From Streptomyces aureus (lineage in GTDB: Bacteria; Actinomycetota; Actinomycetes; Streptomycetales; Streptomycetaceae), in NCBI RefSeq assembly GCF_000725495.1, contig NZ_JNZD01000004.1, forward strand, positions 744,001-808,000: a stretch of 64,000 nt of DNA. The letters are read 5' to 3'. A program made the position numbers and the translations under genes. The notes under the pieces are model-generated. The model was not told where the DNA came from, did not search any database, and saw only the letters and a program-made list of their open reading frames with translations. Below, piece after piece: positions 1-7,753 of the stretch (positions within the stretch are counted from its first letter, which is position 1; the number at the start of each line of letters is the position of its first letter).

Positions 1-945
1 GGCGTCGTGGTTGGCCTCGTTGAAGGAGAAGTCCACGACGTGCCGGCAGGTCTGCAGGATCATCGCGCCGAGCGCGAGCGCCCACACGTCGTCGCCGCCG
101 CGGGCCGCGCCGAGCGCCAGTCCCGCGTAGTAGGCGTACTCCTTGGCGCGGTCGAAGGTCGCGTCGAGCCAGGCGCCGAGCGTCGAGTACTGCAGGGAGT
201 AGCGGGCGAGCTGCCCGTCCGTGCAGTCCAGCACGAAGGAGAACAGCAGCAGCACACCGGCCGCGACGAAGCCGGCGCGGGTGCCGGTGGCGGCGCAGCC
301 CGCGGCGATCAGCGCGGTGATCAGCGAGGCGGTGGTGACCTGGTTCGGGGTCAGGCCGCGGCGGGCGCACCAGCGGGCGATGTAGCGCGAGTACGGGCTG
401 ATGCAGTACGTGGTGAAGAAGCCGTCGCGGGCCTTGACGGCGCTGCGCAGCCGGACGGCCTCGTCGTCCACGGCCAGGACGGCCTGGCGGACGCCGTTGC
501 GCTCCTGCGGATCGGCGGGGACCGAGGCGACGAGGGTGCCGAGCTCCGGCCGGTACACGGTGAGGTCGTCGGCCTCCAGTGCCTCGCCCAGACGCCCGGC
601 GAGGTCCTCGGGCGCCGCCGCGCCGCTGCCGGCGGCCACGCTCTCCCGGGTCAGGGCCCGGGTGAGCGCGCGCCGGGCCTCGGGCTGCACGGACACGGCG
701 CCGGGAAGGGCGGAGGCCGGGAAGCGGGGGTCGGTCAGGCCGAGGCGCAGGGCGTGGACGTGCCCGACGAAGCGGGCGTCCACGACGGCGACCCGTTCGC
801 CGGCCGGTACGGCGGCGAGCAGGGTCTCGGTCTCGCCCGCGTCGGACGCGTGACGCACGTCGAAGCCGAGCGACCGCAGATCGCCTTCGAGCGACGATCC
901 GGGGACCGGCTGGCCGGTGAGGATGGCGGTCGGCAGCGAACTCAC
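1..945 (-). CDS. CDP-alcohol phosphatidyltransferase-domain protein (3' end outside window)
   Basis: Membrane enzyme that would transfer a phospho-alcohol from a CDP-alcohol to a second alcohol in phospholipid or related lipid synthesis. 315 codons are visible, starting from a GTG. The first 170 or so residues form a soluble domain. The CDP-alcohol signature then appears complete: D240, D243-G244, A247-R248, G257, D261 and D265 with the family spacing (DGxxARx8Gx3Dx3D), set among hydrophobic segments around residues 205-240 and 270-300. The frame is still open at base 1, so the C-terminus is missing. Long Streptomyces relatives carry an additional DUF5941 region there, which is my best guess for what continues. 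The start is not certain, because the purine stretch AGGGA abuts the GTG directly. The gene is divergent from galE, and a PHO-box-like repeat lies in the shared upstream region. Confidence 0.85.
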   Translation of the reverse strand, partial: MSSLPTAILTGQPVPGSSLEGDLRSLGFDVRHASDAGETETLLAAVPAGERVAVVDARFVGHVHALRLGLTDPRFPASALPGAVSVQPEARRALTRALTRESVAAGSGAAAPEDLAGRLGEALEADDLTVYRPELGTLVASVPADPQERNGVRQAVLAVDDEAVRLRSAVKARDGFFTTYCISPYSRYIARWCARRGLTPNQVTTASLITALIAAGCAATGTRAGFVAAGVLLLFSFVLDCTDGQLARYSLQYSTLGAWLDATFDRAKEYAYYAGLALGAARGGDDVWALALGAMILQTCRHVVDFSFNEANHDA

Positions 946-1061
946 TCCCTGGGTGCCGGCGCGACCTGGCGTCCGGCGTGTGCGTGGTGGGACGGCCGCC
1001 GGCTCATGGCGGCGGCCCCGGCGGCATGTCGGCAGAGGCTATCGGATGAACGGAAGCGGGC

Positions 1062-1083
1062 GTTCACCGCCTGTTCACGGCCC
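1062..1083. promoter_or_regulatory. PHO-box-like 11-bp direct repeat
   Basis: Two adjacent 11-bp units, GTTCACCGCCT and GTTCACGGCCC, share the GTTCAC core at exact 11-bp spacing. That is the architecture of Streptomyces PhoP binding sites. It lies about 117 bp upstream of the phosphatidyltransferase start and about 170 bp upstream of galE. A partly overlapping inverted pair, TGAACG (1047-1052) and CGTTCA (1061-1066), sits beside it. The rest of the 310-bp gap (946-1255) holds no gene I can support. Confidence 0.45.
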
Positions 1084-1255
1084 GATCAACCGATTTTGTC
1101 CGGCGCGCGCCGCGATCATCATCGGGGATCCCGGGCCCCCGTCACAAACGCGGTCGCACGGACCGGAACATTCCCGGCACCGCGTGCGACATCTCACCTT
1201 CCCCGGGAACGGGGCACACCGGACACGGCCGCGGACCCGCATAGGGTGTCCGACC

Positions 1256-2236
1256 ATGACATGGCTGATCACAGGCGGAGCCGGATACATCGGGGCACAC
1301 GTGGCGCGGGCGATGGCGGAGGCCGGGGAGCGCGTCGTCGCCCTCGACGACCTGTCGTCCGGGATCCAGGACCGGCTTCCGGAGGGCATCCCCCTCGTAC
1401 GGGGGTCGTCGCTCGACGGCGATCTGCTCAAGCGGGTCATGGCCGAGCACGCGATCACCGGTGTGGTGCACCTCGCCGCCCGCAAGCAGGTCGGCGAGTC
1501 CGTGGCCCAGCCGACGCGCTACTACCAGGAGAACGTGGGCGGTCTCGCGACGCTGCTGGAGGCGGTGGCGGAGGCGGGCGTCCGCCGGTTCGTCTTCTCC
1601 TCCTCTGCGGCCGTCTACGGCAATCCCGACGTGGACCTCATCGCGGAGGACACCCCCTGTGCCCCGATGAGCCCCTACGGCGAGACGAAGCTCACCGGCG
1701 AGTGGCTGGTGCGGGCGGCCGGGCGGGCGCACGGGATCTCCACGGTGTGCCTGCGCTACTTCAACGTGGCGGGCGCCTCCGCGCCGGAACTGGCCGACAC
1801 CGGGATCTTCAACATCGTCCCGATGGTCTTCGACCGGCTCACCCGCGGCGAGGCCCCGCGGATCTTCGGCGACGACTACCCGACCCCGGACGGCACCTGC
1901 GTACGCGACTACATCCACGTCGCCGACCTCGCCGAGGCGCACCTCGCGGCGGCCCGGCGGCTGACGGACGGGGCGAGCGGCGACCTGACCGTGAACATCG
2001 GCCGCAGCGAGGGCGTCTCGGTGCGGGAGCTCGTGACGCTCATCGCCGAGGTCACCGGAAACCGCACCCCGGCCCTCGTCGAGGCGCGCCGCCCCGGCGA
2101 CGCCCCGCGCGCGGTCGCCTCGGCCGCCCTGGCCGAGCGGGAGCTGGGCTGGAGCGCCCGGCGCGACGTGCGCGAGATGGTGGAGTCGGCCTGGCGGGGC
2201 TGGCTGCTGCGCCACCCCGGCGCCGCCGGCGCCTGA
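1256..2236 (+). CDS. galE: UDP-glucose 4-epimerase GalE
   Basis: Interconverts UDP-glucose and UDP-galactose using tightly bound NAD in the cytoplasm, supplying galactose units for glycans and allowing galactose use. The 326-residue product is of normal length. It shows the Rossmann glycine motif GGAGYIG at residues 7-13, the SSSAA strand at 115-119 and the catalytic pair Y141-x3-K145. The ATG at 1256 places the Rossmann fold at the extreme N-terminus, as in the family, and the open frame further upstream has no family similarity. The gene stands alone and is followed by a strong hairpin terminator. It is not in a gal operon here, because no galT or galK is nearby. Other extended short-chain epimerases are possible alternatives, but the sequence reads as GalE throughout. 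Confidence 0.92.
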   Translation: MTWLITGGAGYIGAHVARAMAEAGERVVALDDLSSGIQDRLPEGIPLVRGSSLDGDLLKRVMAEHAITGVVHLAARKQVGESVAQPTRYYQENVGGLATLLEAVAEAGVRRFVFSSSAAVYGNPDVDLIAEDTPCAPMSPYGETKLTGEWLVRAAGRAHGISTVCLRYFNVAGASAPELADTGIFNIVPMVFDRLTRGEAPRIFGDDYPTPDGTCVRDYIHVADLAEAHLAAARRLTDGASGDLTVNIGRSEGVSVRELVTLIAEVTGNRTPALVEARRPGDAPRAVASAALAERELGWSARRDVREMVESAWRGWLLRHPGAAGA

Positions 2237-2247
2237 TGCCGCCGACG

Positions 2248-2280
2248 CTCTGACCTGCGGATCGTTTCCGCAGGTCAGAG
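2248..2280 (+). terminator. Rho-independent-type hairpin after galE
   Basis: A perfect 13-bp stem is formed by CTCTGACCTGCGG at 2248-2260 and CCGCAGGTCAGAG at 2268-2280 with a 7-base loop ATCGTTT. It begins 11 bases after the galE stop. No U-tract follows, which is usual for Streptomyces terminators. Confidence 0.8.
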
Positions 2281-2371
2281 CATATGACAACGGTGTTCAG
2301 TGCCGCGTTGCCCGATACCCCCCGGCCGTAGTTGACTGGCACGACCGAGCGGAAAACAGGAGGCGGCTTTC

Positions 2372-3310
2372 ATGGGGGCTGGGCACGACCACGGGCACGC
2401 GCACGGCGCGCCCCCGGCCGGAACGGCGACCGCCGCGTACCGCGGGAGGCTGCGCGTCGCGCTGGCGATCACGCTCACCGTCATGGTCGTGGAGATCTTC
2501 GGCGGTCTCGTCGCCGACTCCCTCGCGCTGGTCGCGGACGCGGCGCACATGGCGACGGACGCCCTCGGTCTGGGGATGGCCCTGCTCGCGATCCACTTCG
2601 CCGCGCGCCCGCCGAGCGAGAAGCGCACCTTCGGCTACGCGCGGGCCGAGATCCTGGCCGCGCTCGCCAACTGTCTGCTGCTGTTCGTCGTCGGCGGCTA
2701 CGTGCTGATCGAGGCGGTCCAGCGCTTCATCACCCCGGCGGACACCCACGGCGGGCTGACGATCGCCTTCGGTGTGTTCGGCCTGGTCGCCAACTCCGTC
2801 TCGCTGATGCTGCTGATGCGCGGGCAGAAGGAAAGCCTGAACGTGCGCGGCGCGTTCCTGGAGGTCGCCGCGGACGCGCTGGGCTCGGTCGCGGTCATCA
2901 TCGCCGCTGTGATCATCATGACCACCGGCTGGCAGGCGGCGGACCCGATCGCCTCGATCGCCATCGCCCTGATGATCGTCCCGCGCGCCTGGAAGCTGCT
3001 CCAGGAGACGCTCGACGTGCTCCTCGAGGCGGCGCCCAAGGGAGTCGACATGGCGGAGGTGCGGGCTCACATCCTCGCCCTGGACGGCGTCGAGGACGTC
3101 CACGACCTGCACGCCTGGACGATCACCTCCGGTATGCCGGTGCTGTCCGCGCACGTGGTCGTGAGCTCCGACGTCCTGAACGCGATCGGCCACGAGAAGA
3201 TCCTGCACGAGCTCCAGGGCTGCCTGGGTGTCCACTTCGACGTCGAGCACTGCACGTTCCAGCTGGAGCCCAGCGGCCACGCCGAGCACGAGGCGAAGCT
3301 CTGCCATTGA
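2372..3310 (+). CDS. Cation diffusion facilitator (CzcD/ZitB-type metal efflux)
   Basis: Exports divalent metal ions, most likely Zn2+ with possible Co2+ or Cd2+, in exchange for protons. The product has 312 residues, normal for the subfamily. It begins with a histidine-rich loop (GHDHGHAHGA) and has six hydrophobic segments. The paired metal-site motifs are the HMATD stretch (in AHMATDALGLG) and the later AADALGS, and a soluble C-terminal domain contains VHDLHAW, typical of the dimerising metal-binding domain. The start is well supported: CAGGAGG lies 8 bases before the ATG. It is preceded by the galE terminator and so has its own promoter. A small ORF follows after 50 bases in the same direction. 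Metal-responsive control is expected, but I saw no ArsR or CsoR gene nearby. Confidence 0.92.
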   Translation: MGAGHDHGHAHGAPPAGTATAAYRGRLRVALAITLTVMVVEIFGGLVADSLALVADAAHMATDALGLGMALLAIHFAARPPSEKRTFGYARAEILAALANCLLLFVVGGYVLIEAVQRFITPADTHGGLTIAFGVFGLVANSVSLMLLMRGQKESLNVRGAFLEVAADALGSVAVIIAAVIIMTTGWQAADPIASIAIALMIVPRAWKLLQETLDVLLEAAPKGVDMAEVRAHILALDGVEDVHDLHAWTITSGMPVLSAHVVVSSDVLNAIGHEKILHELQGCLGVHFDVEHCTFQLEPSGHAEHEAKLCH

Positions 3311-3360
3311 GCCTCTGCCCCCGGGGCAACCCCGGCGCCGACACCGCGGAGGTGTACGCG

Positions 3361-3510
3361 ATGACCGCCGCCGCCTTCGGACCCGCCGCGGAACACGGAA
3401 TCCGGGCCGGTTTCGACGTGCCGTCCGAACATCTGATGGCCCTCGTCCTGGACGATTCCGTGCCGGTGACGCCGGGCACGCTCAGGTATCCGGCCGCGTT
3501 CGGCGTCTGA
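3361..3510 (+). CDS. Small ORF, 49 residues, function unknown
   Basis: I do not recognise this product. It is supported by a good ribosome site (GGAGG at 3348-3352, 8 bases before the ATG), high G/C third positions, and a perfect terminator hairpin starting 16 bases after its stop. The product begins MTAAAFGPAAEHG and ends with a TLRYPAAFGV tail. It contains no cysteine and no membrane segment. It follows the CDF efflux gene and precedes idi. It could be a metal-related accessory peptide co-transcribed with the exporter, but that is only a guess from position. It may also be a non-coding 3' region with a chance frame. Confidence 0.45.
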   Translation: MTAAAFGPAAEHGIRAGFDVPSEHLMALVLDDSVPVTPGTLRYPAAFGV

Positions 3511-3526
3511 CCCACGCGCGCCGCGT

Positions 3527-3554
3527 GTCCCGCCCCGGAGCACCGGGGCGGGAC
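3527..3554 (+). terminator. Hairpin terminator after the CDF/small-ORF unit
   Basis: GTCCCGCCCCGG at 3527-3538 pairs perfectly with CCGGGGCGGGAC at 3543-3554 across a 4-base AGCA loop. It separates the CDF unit from idi, which must therefore have its own promoter in 3555-3632. Confidence 0.75.
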
Positions 3555-3632
3555 ATGCGGAGAGACGAAGTGCCGGGAGTGCCGGTTTCGTACGGCAGAC
3601 TTGGGGCTGGAAAACCGATGCGAAGGATGGGT

Positions 3633-4226
3633 ATGCCGATCACACCTGCCACCGCGACGCACAGTTCGTCGAACGGCACCGCGGACGCGATCTTGCTGGA
3701 ACTGGTCGACGAGGACGGCAACACGATCGGCACGGCGGAGAAGCTCGCGGCCCATCAGGCCCCGGGCCAGCTGCACAGGGCGTTCTCGGTGTTCCTCTTC
3801 GACGAACACGGCCGGCTGCTGCTGCAGCAGCGCGCGCTCGGCAAGTACCACTCCCCCGGCGTCTGGTCGAACACCTGCTGCGGCCACCCCTACCCGGGCG
3901 AGGCGCCCTTCGCGGCGGCGGCCCGGCGCACGTACGAGGAGCTCGGGGTCTCCCCGACGCTGCTCGCCGAGGCGGGCACGGTCCGTTACAACCACCCGGA
4001 CCCGGACTCGGGCCTGGTGGAGCAGGAGTACAACCACCTCTTCGTCGGGATGGTGCAGTCGGCGCTGCGGCCCGACCCCGAGGAGGTCGGCTCGACGGCC
4101 TTCGTGACCGCCGCCGAGCTGGCGGAGCGGCACGCGAAGGACCCCTTCTCGGCGTGGTTCATGACGGTGCTGGACGCGGCCCGTCCGGCGATGCGGGAGC
4201 TGACGGGGCCGTCCGCGGGCTGGTAG
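3633..4226 (+). CDS. idi: Isopentenyl-diphosphate delta-isomerase, type I
   Basis: Isomerises isopentenyl diphosphate to dimethylallyl diphosphate, the starter for isoprenoids such as menaquinone, carotenoids and hopanoids. The 197-residue length matches the family. The Nudix-like fold carries the catalytic cysteine in NTCCGHP (C83, by alignment with E. coli C67), metal histidines H41, H48 and H85, and E130/E132 in VEQEYNH. Three in-frame ATGs exist (3618, 3627, 3633). I chose 3633 because AAGGATGG sits directly before it at normal spacing, and the longer starts add only MRRMG. Single-gene unit: no mevalonate or MEP genes adjoin it. Confidence 0.93.
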   Translation: MPITPATATHSSSNGTADAILLELVDEDGNTIGTAEKLAAHQAPGQLHRAFSVFLFDEHGRLLLQQRALGKYHSPGVWSNTCCGHPYPGEAPFAAAARRTYEELGVSPTLLAEAGTVRYNHPDPDSGLVEQEYNHLFVGMVQSALRPDPEEVGSTAFVTAAELAERHAKDPFSAWFMTVLDAARPAMRELTGPSAGW

Positions 4227-4242
4227 CGGCGCCGCCGGACGC

Positions 4243-4743
4243 TCAGAGGCCCGGGGCGAGCGGCAGGGCGGCCCAGATCACCTTGCCGCCGCCCGCGGTG
4301 TACTCGACGTCGCACCCGCCGCCGAACTCCCTGGTCACCTCGCGCACGAGCAGCAGGCCCCGGCCTCCGGTCTGCCCGTGGTCGGCCTCCAGCGCGGTCG
4401 GCCGGTAGGGGTGGTCGTCCTCGACGGACACCCGGACCCAGTCGGCGCCGACCGCGACCTCGACGGCGAGCATCGGCGACAGAAGTGCCGCGTGCTTGAC
4501 GGCGTTCGTGACCAGTTCGGAGACGATCAACAACAGTCCCTGAACGACATCGTCCGAGACCGGCACCGCCTGGCAGACCAGCAGATCACGGACGGCGTGC
4601 CGCGCCTGCGGCACGGAGGCGTCGACGGCGGCGGCGGTGAACCGCCACACCCCCTCGTACGGCAGCGGTTCCGGCGATCTGACGTCGGGAGTCGCCACTC
4701 CGCCTTCGGGGCTCGGGTCGGACCCCCGCCCGAGGTTCTCCAT
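4243..4743 (-). CDS. Anti-sigma-factor-like ATP-binding protein (HATPase_c_2)
   Basis: Small soluble GHKL ATPase of the RsbW/SpoIIAB-like class that is abundant in Streptomyces. Members usually bind and phosphorylate anti-sigma antagonists or act as anti-sigma factors. The N-box is visible as ELVTNAVKHA and the G-boxes as GQTGGRGLLLV and GGGKVIW. I chose the ATG at 4743 (166 residues), which has AAGGGCGG about 9 bases upstream. In-frame GTGs at 4776 and 4779 and a TTG at 4836 would lengthen it, but lack a ribosome site. It is convergent with idi, with only 16 bases between stops. No partner sigma factor is adjacent. Confidence 0.8.
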   Translation of the reverse strand: MENLGRGSDPSPEGGVATPDVRSPEPLPYEGVWRFTAAAVDASVPQARHAVRDLLVCQAVPVSDDVVQGLLLIVSELVTNAVKHAALLSPMLAVEVAVGADWVRVSVEDDHPYRPTALEADHGQTGGRGLLLVREVTREFGGGCDVEYTAGGGKVIWAALPLAPGL

Positions 4744-5052
4744 CGTCCGGTCGCCGCCCTTGCGCTCGATTGTCACCACACGTCGAGTGTTGGTAATGCG
4801 CCGGTCCGTACCGGTTGACTGAACAGAAGTCAGCAATTATCGCCGATTTCTGATCGCTGATGAAAGAAAAAGACAGCTCTACGACCGCTCTTGTCGCATT
4901 CATGTCGGCTTCCGAAACTCTTCGGGTTGTACGGGTTTGCCCCTTCGCCGACACCGTCCGTTCACCGCCGCTCCGGCGCCCCGCGGAGCGGTCCGGGACG
5001 GTGCGCGACCATGATCGGAGTGCGGCCGGCCGGTGCGGATAGCATCCGGCGT
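4744..5052. other. Divergent intergenic region, locally AT-rich
   Basis: About 309 bases between the ATPase gene and the crotonase gene. Bases 4770-4930 are distinctly less GC-rich than the rest of the window and presumably hold the two divergent promoters. I see no convincing -35/-10 pair, RNA or ORF. A single GTTCACC half-site occurs near 4959 but has no partner. Confidence 0.4.
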
Positions 5053-5796
5053 ATGGAGCCGCAGCTGTTGCACCACGTCGGCGACGGAGTCGCCACCGTC
5101 GTCATCCATCACCCCGCGAAGCGGAACGCCATGACGACGCCGATGTGGCGGGCGCTGCCGCCGCTGCTGGACGTCCTGGGGGCGCGCGCCGACGTGCACG
5201 CGCTCGTCCTGACCGGCGAGGGCGGCACGTTCTGCGCCGGGGCGGACATCTCGACGCTGCGGGAGTCCCCGGACGAGGCGCAGGGCCTCGCGGTGCTCGC
5301 CGAGGAGGCCCTCGCCGCGTTCCCCAAGCCGACGCTCGCCGCGATCCGTGGCTACTGCGTGGGCGGCGGGTCCCAGCTCGCCGCCGCCTGCGATCTGCGC
5401 TTCGCCCAGGAGGGCGCGCTGTTCGGGGTGACCCCCGCGAAGCTCGGCATCGTCTACCCGGCCTCCTCCACCCGGAGGCTGGCGGCCCTGGTGGGTCCGT
5501 CGGCTGCCAAGTACCTGCTGTTCTCGGGCGAGTTGATCGACACCGAGCGGGCCTTGCGGACAGGTCTCGTGGACGAGGTGCTGCCCGAGGGCGAACTCGA
5601 CAAGCGGGTCGCGGAGTTCACCCGCGTCCTGGCGGCGCGCTCGCTGCTGACGCAGGCGGCGGCGAAGGAGTTCGTGAACGGGCGCACCGACCGCGACGCG
5701 CACTGGACCGAGCAGGCCCGCGCGGGCGGCGACACCGCCGAGGGCGTCGCCGCCTTCCTGGAGCGCCGGCAGCCTCAGTTCACCTGGGCCCCCTGA
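5053..5796 (+). CDS. Enoyl-CoA hydratase/isomerase-family protein, atypical active site
   Basis: Crotonase-fold protein of 247 residues expected to act on an acyl-CoA thioester. The oxyanion-hole segments are present (FCAGADIS and GYCVGGGSQLA). The two glutamates that make a classical hydratase are not: the first position falls in GGGSQLA, where GG-x-ELA is usual, and the second in TPAKLGI, where PEx-LG is usual. It is therefore probably not a beta-oxidation hydratase. An isomerase, thioesterase-like or decarboxylase-like role fits equally well. The ATG at 5053 is chosen because the fold starts immediately. A longer frame back to 4891 has no family similarity. It stands alone and ends at a hairpin shared with the convergent DJ-1 gene. 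Confidence 0.82.
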   Translation: MEPQLLHHVGDGVATVVIHHPAKRNAMTTPMWRALPPLLDVLGARADVHALVLTGEGGTFCAGADISTLRESPDEAQGLAVLAEEALAAFPKPTLAAIRGYCVGGGSQLAAACDLRFAQEGALFGVTPAKLGIVYPASSTRRLAALVGPSAAKYLLFSGELIDTERALRTGLVDEVLPEGELDKRVAEFTRVLAARSLLTQAAAKEFVNGRTDRDAHWTEQARAGGDTAEGVAAFLERRQPQFTWAP

Positions 5797-5801
5797 GCGC
5801 T

Positions 5802-5824
5802 CACCGGGCGTTCCCCGCCCGGTG
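5802..5824. terminator. Bidirectional hairpin between convergent genes
   Basis: CACCGGGCG (5802-5810) pairs perfectly with CGCCCGGTG (5816-5824) over a 5-base TTCCC loop, lying between the crotonase stop and the DJ-1 gene stop. Confidence 0.65.
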
Positions 5825-5845
5825 GCCGGTGCCCGGAGTCCGCGG

Positions 5846-6481
5846 TTACGTCAGCAGGAAGCGGCTCTTGCTCCGGAACTCCTCGACGAGGTGCGCCGGC
5901 GCCTTCCGCGGGGACCCGGCGTCGTAGGGCGGCTGGGGGTCGTACTCGGTCAACAGCTGGACCGCCTGGGCGTGTTCGTCCCCGGCGATCCGGCCGAGCA
6001 GCGTGAGCCCCATGTCGATGCCGGAGGAGACACCGGCCGCGGTGACGTACTTGCCGTCGGTCACGACCCGCTCCCCGGTGGCCTTCGCGCCGAACCTCCC
6101 GAGCTGGTCGAGGGCCAGCCAGTGGGAGGTCGCCCGACGCCCGTCCAGGAGCCCTGCGGCGGCGAGCAGCAGGGAACCGGTGCACACCGAGGTCGTCCAG
6201 AGGCTGGTGGCGTCGGCGGCCCGCAGCCAGTCGAGCAGCACCCGGTTGTCCATCTGGTCGCTCTGGCCCGGCCCTCCGGGTACGACCAGGATGTCCGGGC
6301 CCGGGACCTCGGCGAGGCTCCGGTCCGCCGTCAGGGCCAGCCGCCCGGTGTCGGAGCGGACCGGTCCGGTGCGCTCGGCGACGAAGACGGTGTCCGCGTC
6401 CGGCAGCCGGCCGAGCGTCTCGTACGGGCCCACGGCGTCCAGGGCGGTGAAGCGGTCGAAGAGGAGGATGGCGATCTGCAT
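5846..6481 (-). CDS. DJ-1/PfpI family protein
   Basis: Soluble 211-residue protein of the class I glutamine-amidotransferase-like superfamily. Related enzymes include isocyanide hydratases, glyoxalases and amidase-like proteins. The conserved nucleophile-elbow cysteine sits in TSVCTGSLLLAAAGLL. Upstream landmarks are the LLFDRFTALDAVGP start and VVPGGPGQ. The C-terminal half carries TAAGVSSGIDMGL, the motif shared with the GlxA-type regulator encoded upstream. I chose the ATG at 6481 because it gives the exact family N-terminus. The long open frame beyond it runs through a minisatellite. This gene and the downstream-oriented AraC gene look like an enzyme/sensor pair derived from the same fold. 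Confidence 0.88.
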   Translation of the reverse strand: MQIAILLFDRFTALDAVGPYETLGRLPDADTVFVAERTGPVRSDTGRLALTADRSLAEVPGPDILVVPGGPGQSDQMDNRVLLDWLRAADATSLWTTSVCTGSLLLAAAGLLDGRRATSHWLALDQLGRFGAKATGERVVTDGKYVTAAGVSSGIDMGLTLLGRIAGDEHAQAVQLLTEYDPQPPYDAGSPRKAPAHLVEEFRSKSRFLLT

Positions 6482-6556
6482 CGGGGGCCTTTCGCTGAAG
6501 GTGGGCTGGAGGGGGACGGGAAGCGAGGGAGGGGCGGGATCGCCGGCCGGGGCGGT

Positions 6557-6672
6557 CGCCTGCCGGAGGGAGCATCGGTCGGAGGGCGCGTCGGCCTGGA
6601 GCAGCCGCCGGTCGGAGGGCGCGTCCGTCGGAGGGCGCGTCGGCCTGGAGCAGTCGCCGGCCGGAGGGAGAG
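6557..6672. repeat. Imperfect minisatellite between two DJ-1-fold genes
   Basis: The element GTCGGAGGGCGCGTC occurs at 6578, 6611 and 6628. Two of the copies are extended by GGCCTGGAGCAG (6578-6604 and 6628-6654). Degenerate copies flank these. It lies in the 233-bp gap between the DJ-1 gene and the AraC gene and opens spurious reading frames in several phases. Confidence 0.7.
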
Positions 6673-6714
6673 TCCGCCCGAGCGCATGGGCCCCGGGTCT
6701 TCGCGGGAAGGGGC

Positions 6715-7668
6715 TCAGGCGGTGGCGGCGGGCCGGAAGCGGCGCCGGTACTCCGCCGGTGCCGAGCCGAGGAGTTTCACGAAGGCGCGGCGCATGGCCT
6801 CGGGGGTGCCGTAGCCGCTGGCCCGGGAGACCTCCTCGATGCCGTCGGCGGTGTCCTCCAGAAGGCGACGGGCGTGTTCGAGCCGTACCCGTTCGACGTA
6901 CCGGCCGGGCGTCATGCCCGTCTCCGTCCGGAAGGCACGGGCGAAGTGGCGCGGCGAGAGAGCGGCGCGGACCGCGAGGGACTCGACGCTCAGATCGTCG
7001 CCGGGGTGCTCCGAGATCCACCGCTGGACCTCGCGCAGCGGTTCGCGCCGCGCGGTCTGGGCGGCGAGCTGGGCGCTGAACTGGGCCTGGTTGCCCGGCC
7101 GTCGGAGGAAGACGACGAGATGGCGGGCGATGGTGAGGGCGGCGTCACGGCCCAGGTCCTCCTCGACGAGGGCCAGCGCCAGATCGATCCCGGAGGTGAC
7201 GCCCGCCGAGGTGGACACGTTCCCGTCGCGGACGTAGATCGGGTCGGGGTCGACCGTGACCGCCGGGTGGTCGCGGGCGAGCCGTTCGCAGTGGGCCCAG
7301 TGGGTCGTCGCGCGCCGGCCGTCGAGCAGTCCCGCCGCCGCGAGCAGACCCGCGCCGGTGCACACCGAGACCAGGCGCTCGGCGCGCGGGCCCCGGTCCC
7401 GCAGCCAAGCGATCAGGCCGGGATCCGGGCGCCGTGTCCCGCTGCCGCCGGGGACGAGCAGGGTGTGCGCTTCCGGAGCGTCGGCCAGGGCTCCGTCCGG
7501 GACGAGGACCAGGCCGCTGGAGGACCGGACCCGGCCACCGTCCAGGGAGGCCGTACGGATCTCGTACGAACCGCCGCGGTAGGTTTCCGCGCCCGCGAAC
7601 ACTTCGAGGGGGCCGGTGACGTCGAGGCTCTGCACGCCGTCGAAGAGGACGATCAGGACCGTTCGCAT
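6715..7668 (-). CDS. GlxA-type transcriptional regulator (DJ-1 domain + AraC HTH)
   Basis: Cytoplasmic regulator of 317 residues. The N-terminal 190 residues form a DJ-1/PfpI sensor domain (VLIVLFDGVQSLDVTGPLEV at the start, SVCTGAGLLAAAGLL around the conserved cysteine, STSAGVTSGIDLAL). The C-terminal 100 residues form an AraC double helix-turn-helix (LSVESLAVRAALSPRHFARA and SRASGYGTPEAMRRAF). Many relatives control catabolic or stress genes, and the ligand cannot be read from sequence. The ATG at 7668 gives the canonical N-terminus. The longer frame to 7833 overlaps the divergent promoter region. Its nearest neighbour downstream is a stand-alone DJ-1 protein, a likely target or co-regulated partner. 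Divergent from the SCO6745-family gene, with a TetR-type palindrome between them. Confidence 0.9.
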   Translation of the reverse strand: MRTVLIVLFDGVQSLDVTGPLEVFAGAETYRGGSYEIRTASLDGGRVRSSSGLVLVPDGALADAPEAHTLLVPGGSGTRRPDPGLIAWLRDRGPRAERLVSVCTGAGLLAAAGLLDGRRATTHWAHCERLARDHPAVTVDPDPIYVRDGNVSTSAGVTSGIDLALALVEEDLGRDAALTIARHLVVFLRRPGNQAQFSAQLAAQTARREPLREVQRWISEHPGDDLSVESLAVRAALSPRHFARAFRTETGMTPGRYVERVRLEHARRLLEDTADGIEEVSRASGYGTPEAMRRAFVKLLGSAPAEYRRRFRPAATA

Positions 7669-7753
7669 GCCTCGATTCTCGGCCGGCGCGCGGATGGCCG
7701 CAATGACGGGATCCCCACCTTTCCTGCCATCCGGGGTCCTGCGGTTCCCGCCG

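Noticed and set aside
7..2253. 748-codon plus-strand open frame over the phosphatidyltransferase and galE
   Set aside because: It is antisense to the first gene and out of phase with galE. Its translation is Gly/Arg/Ala-rich with no family, a typical shadow of GC-rich coding DNA.
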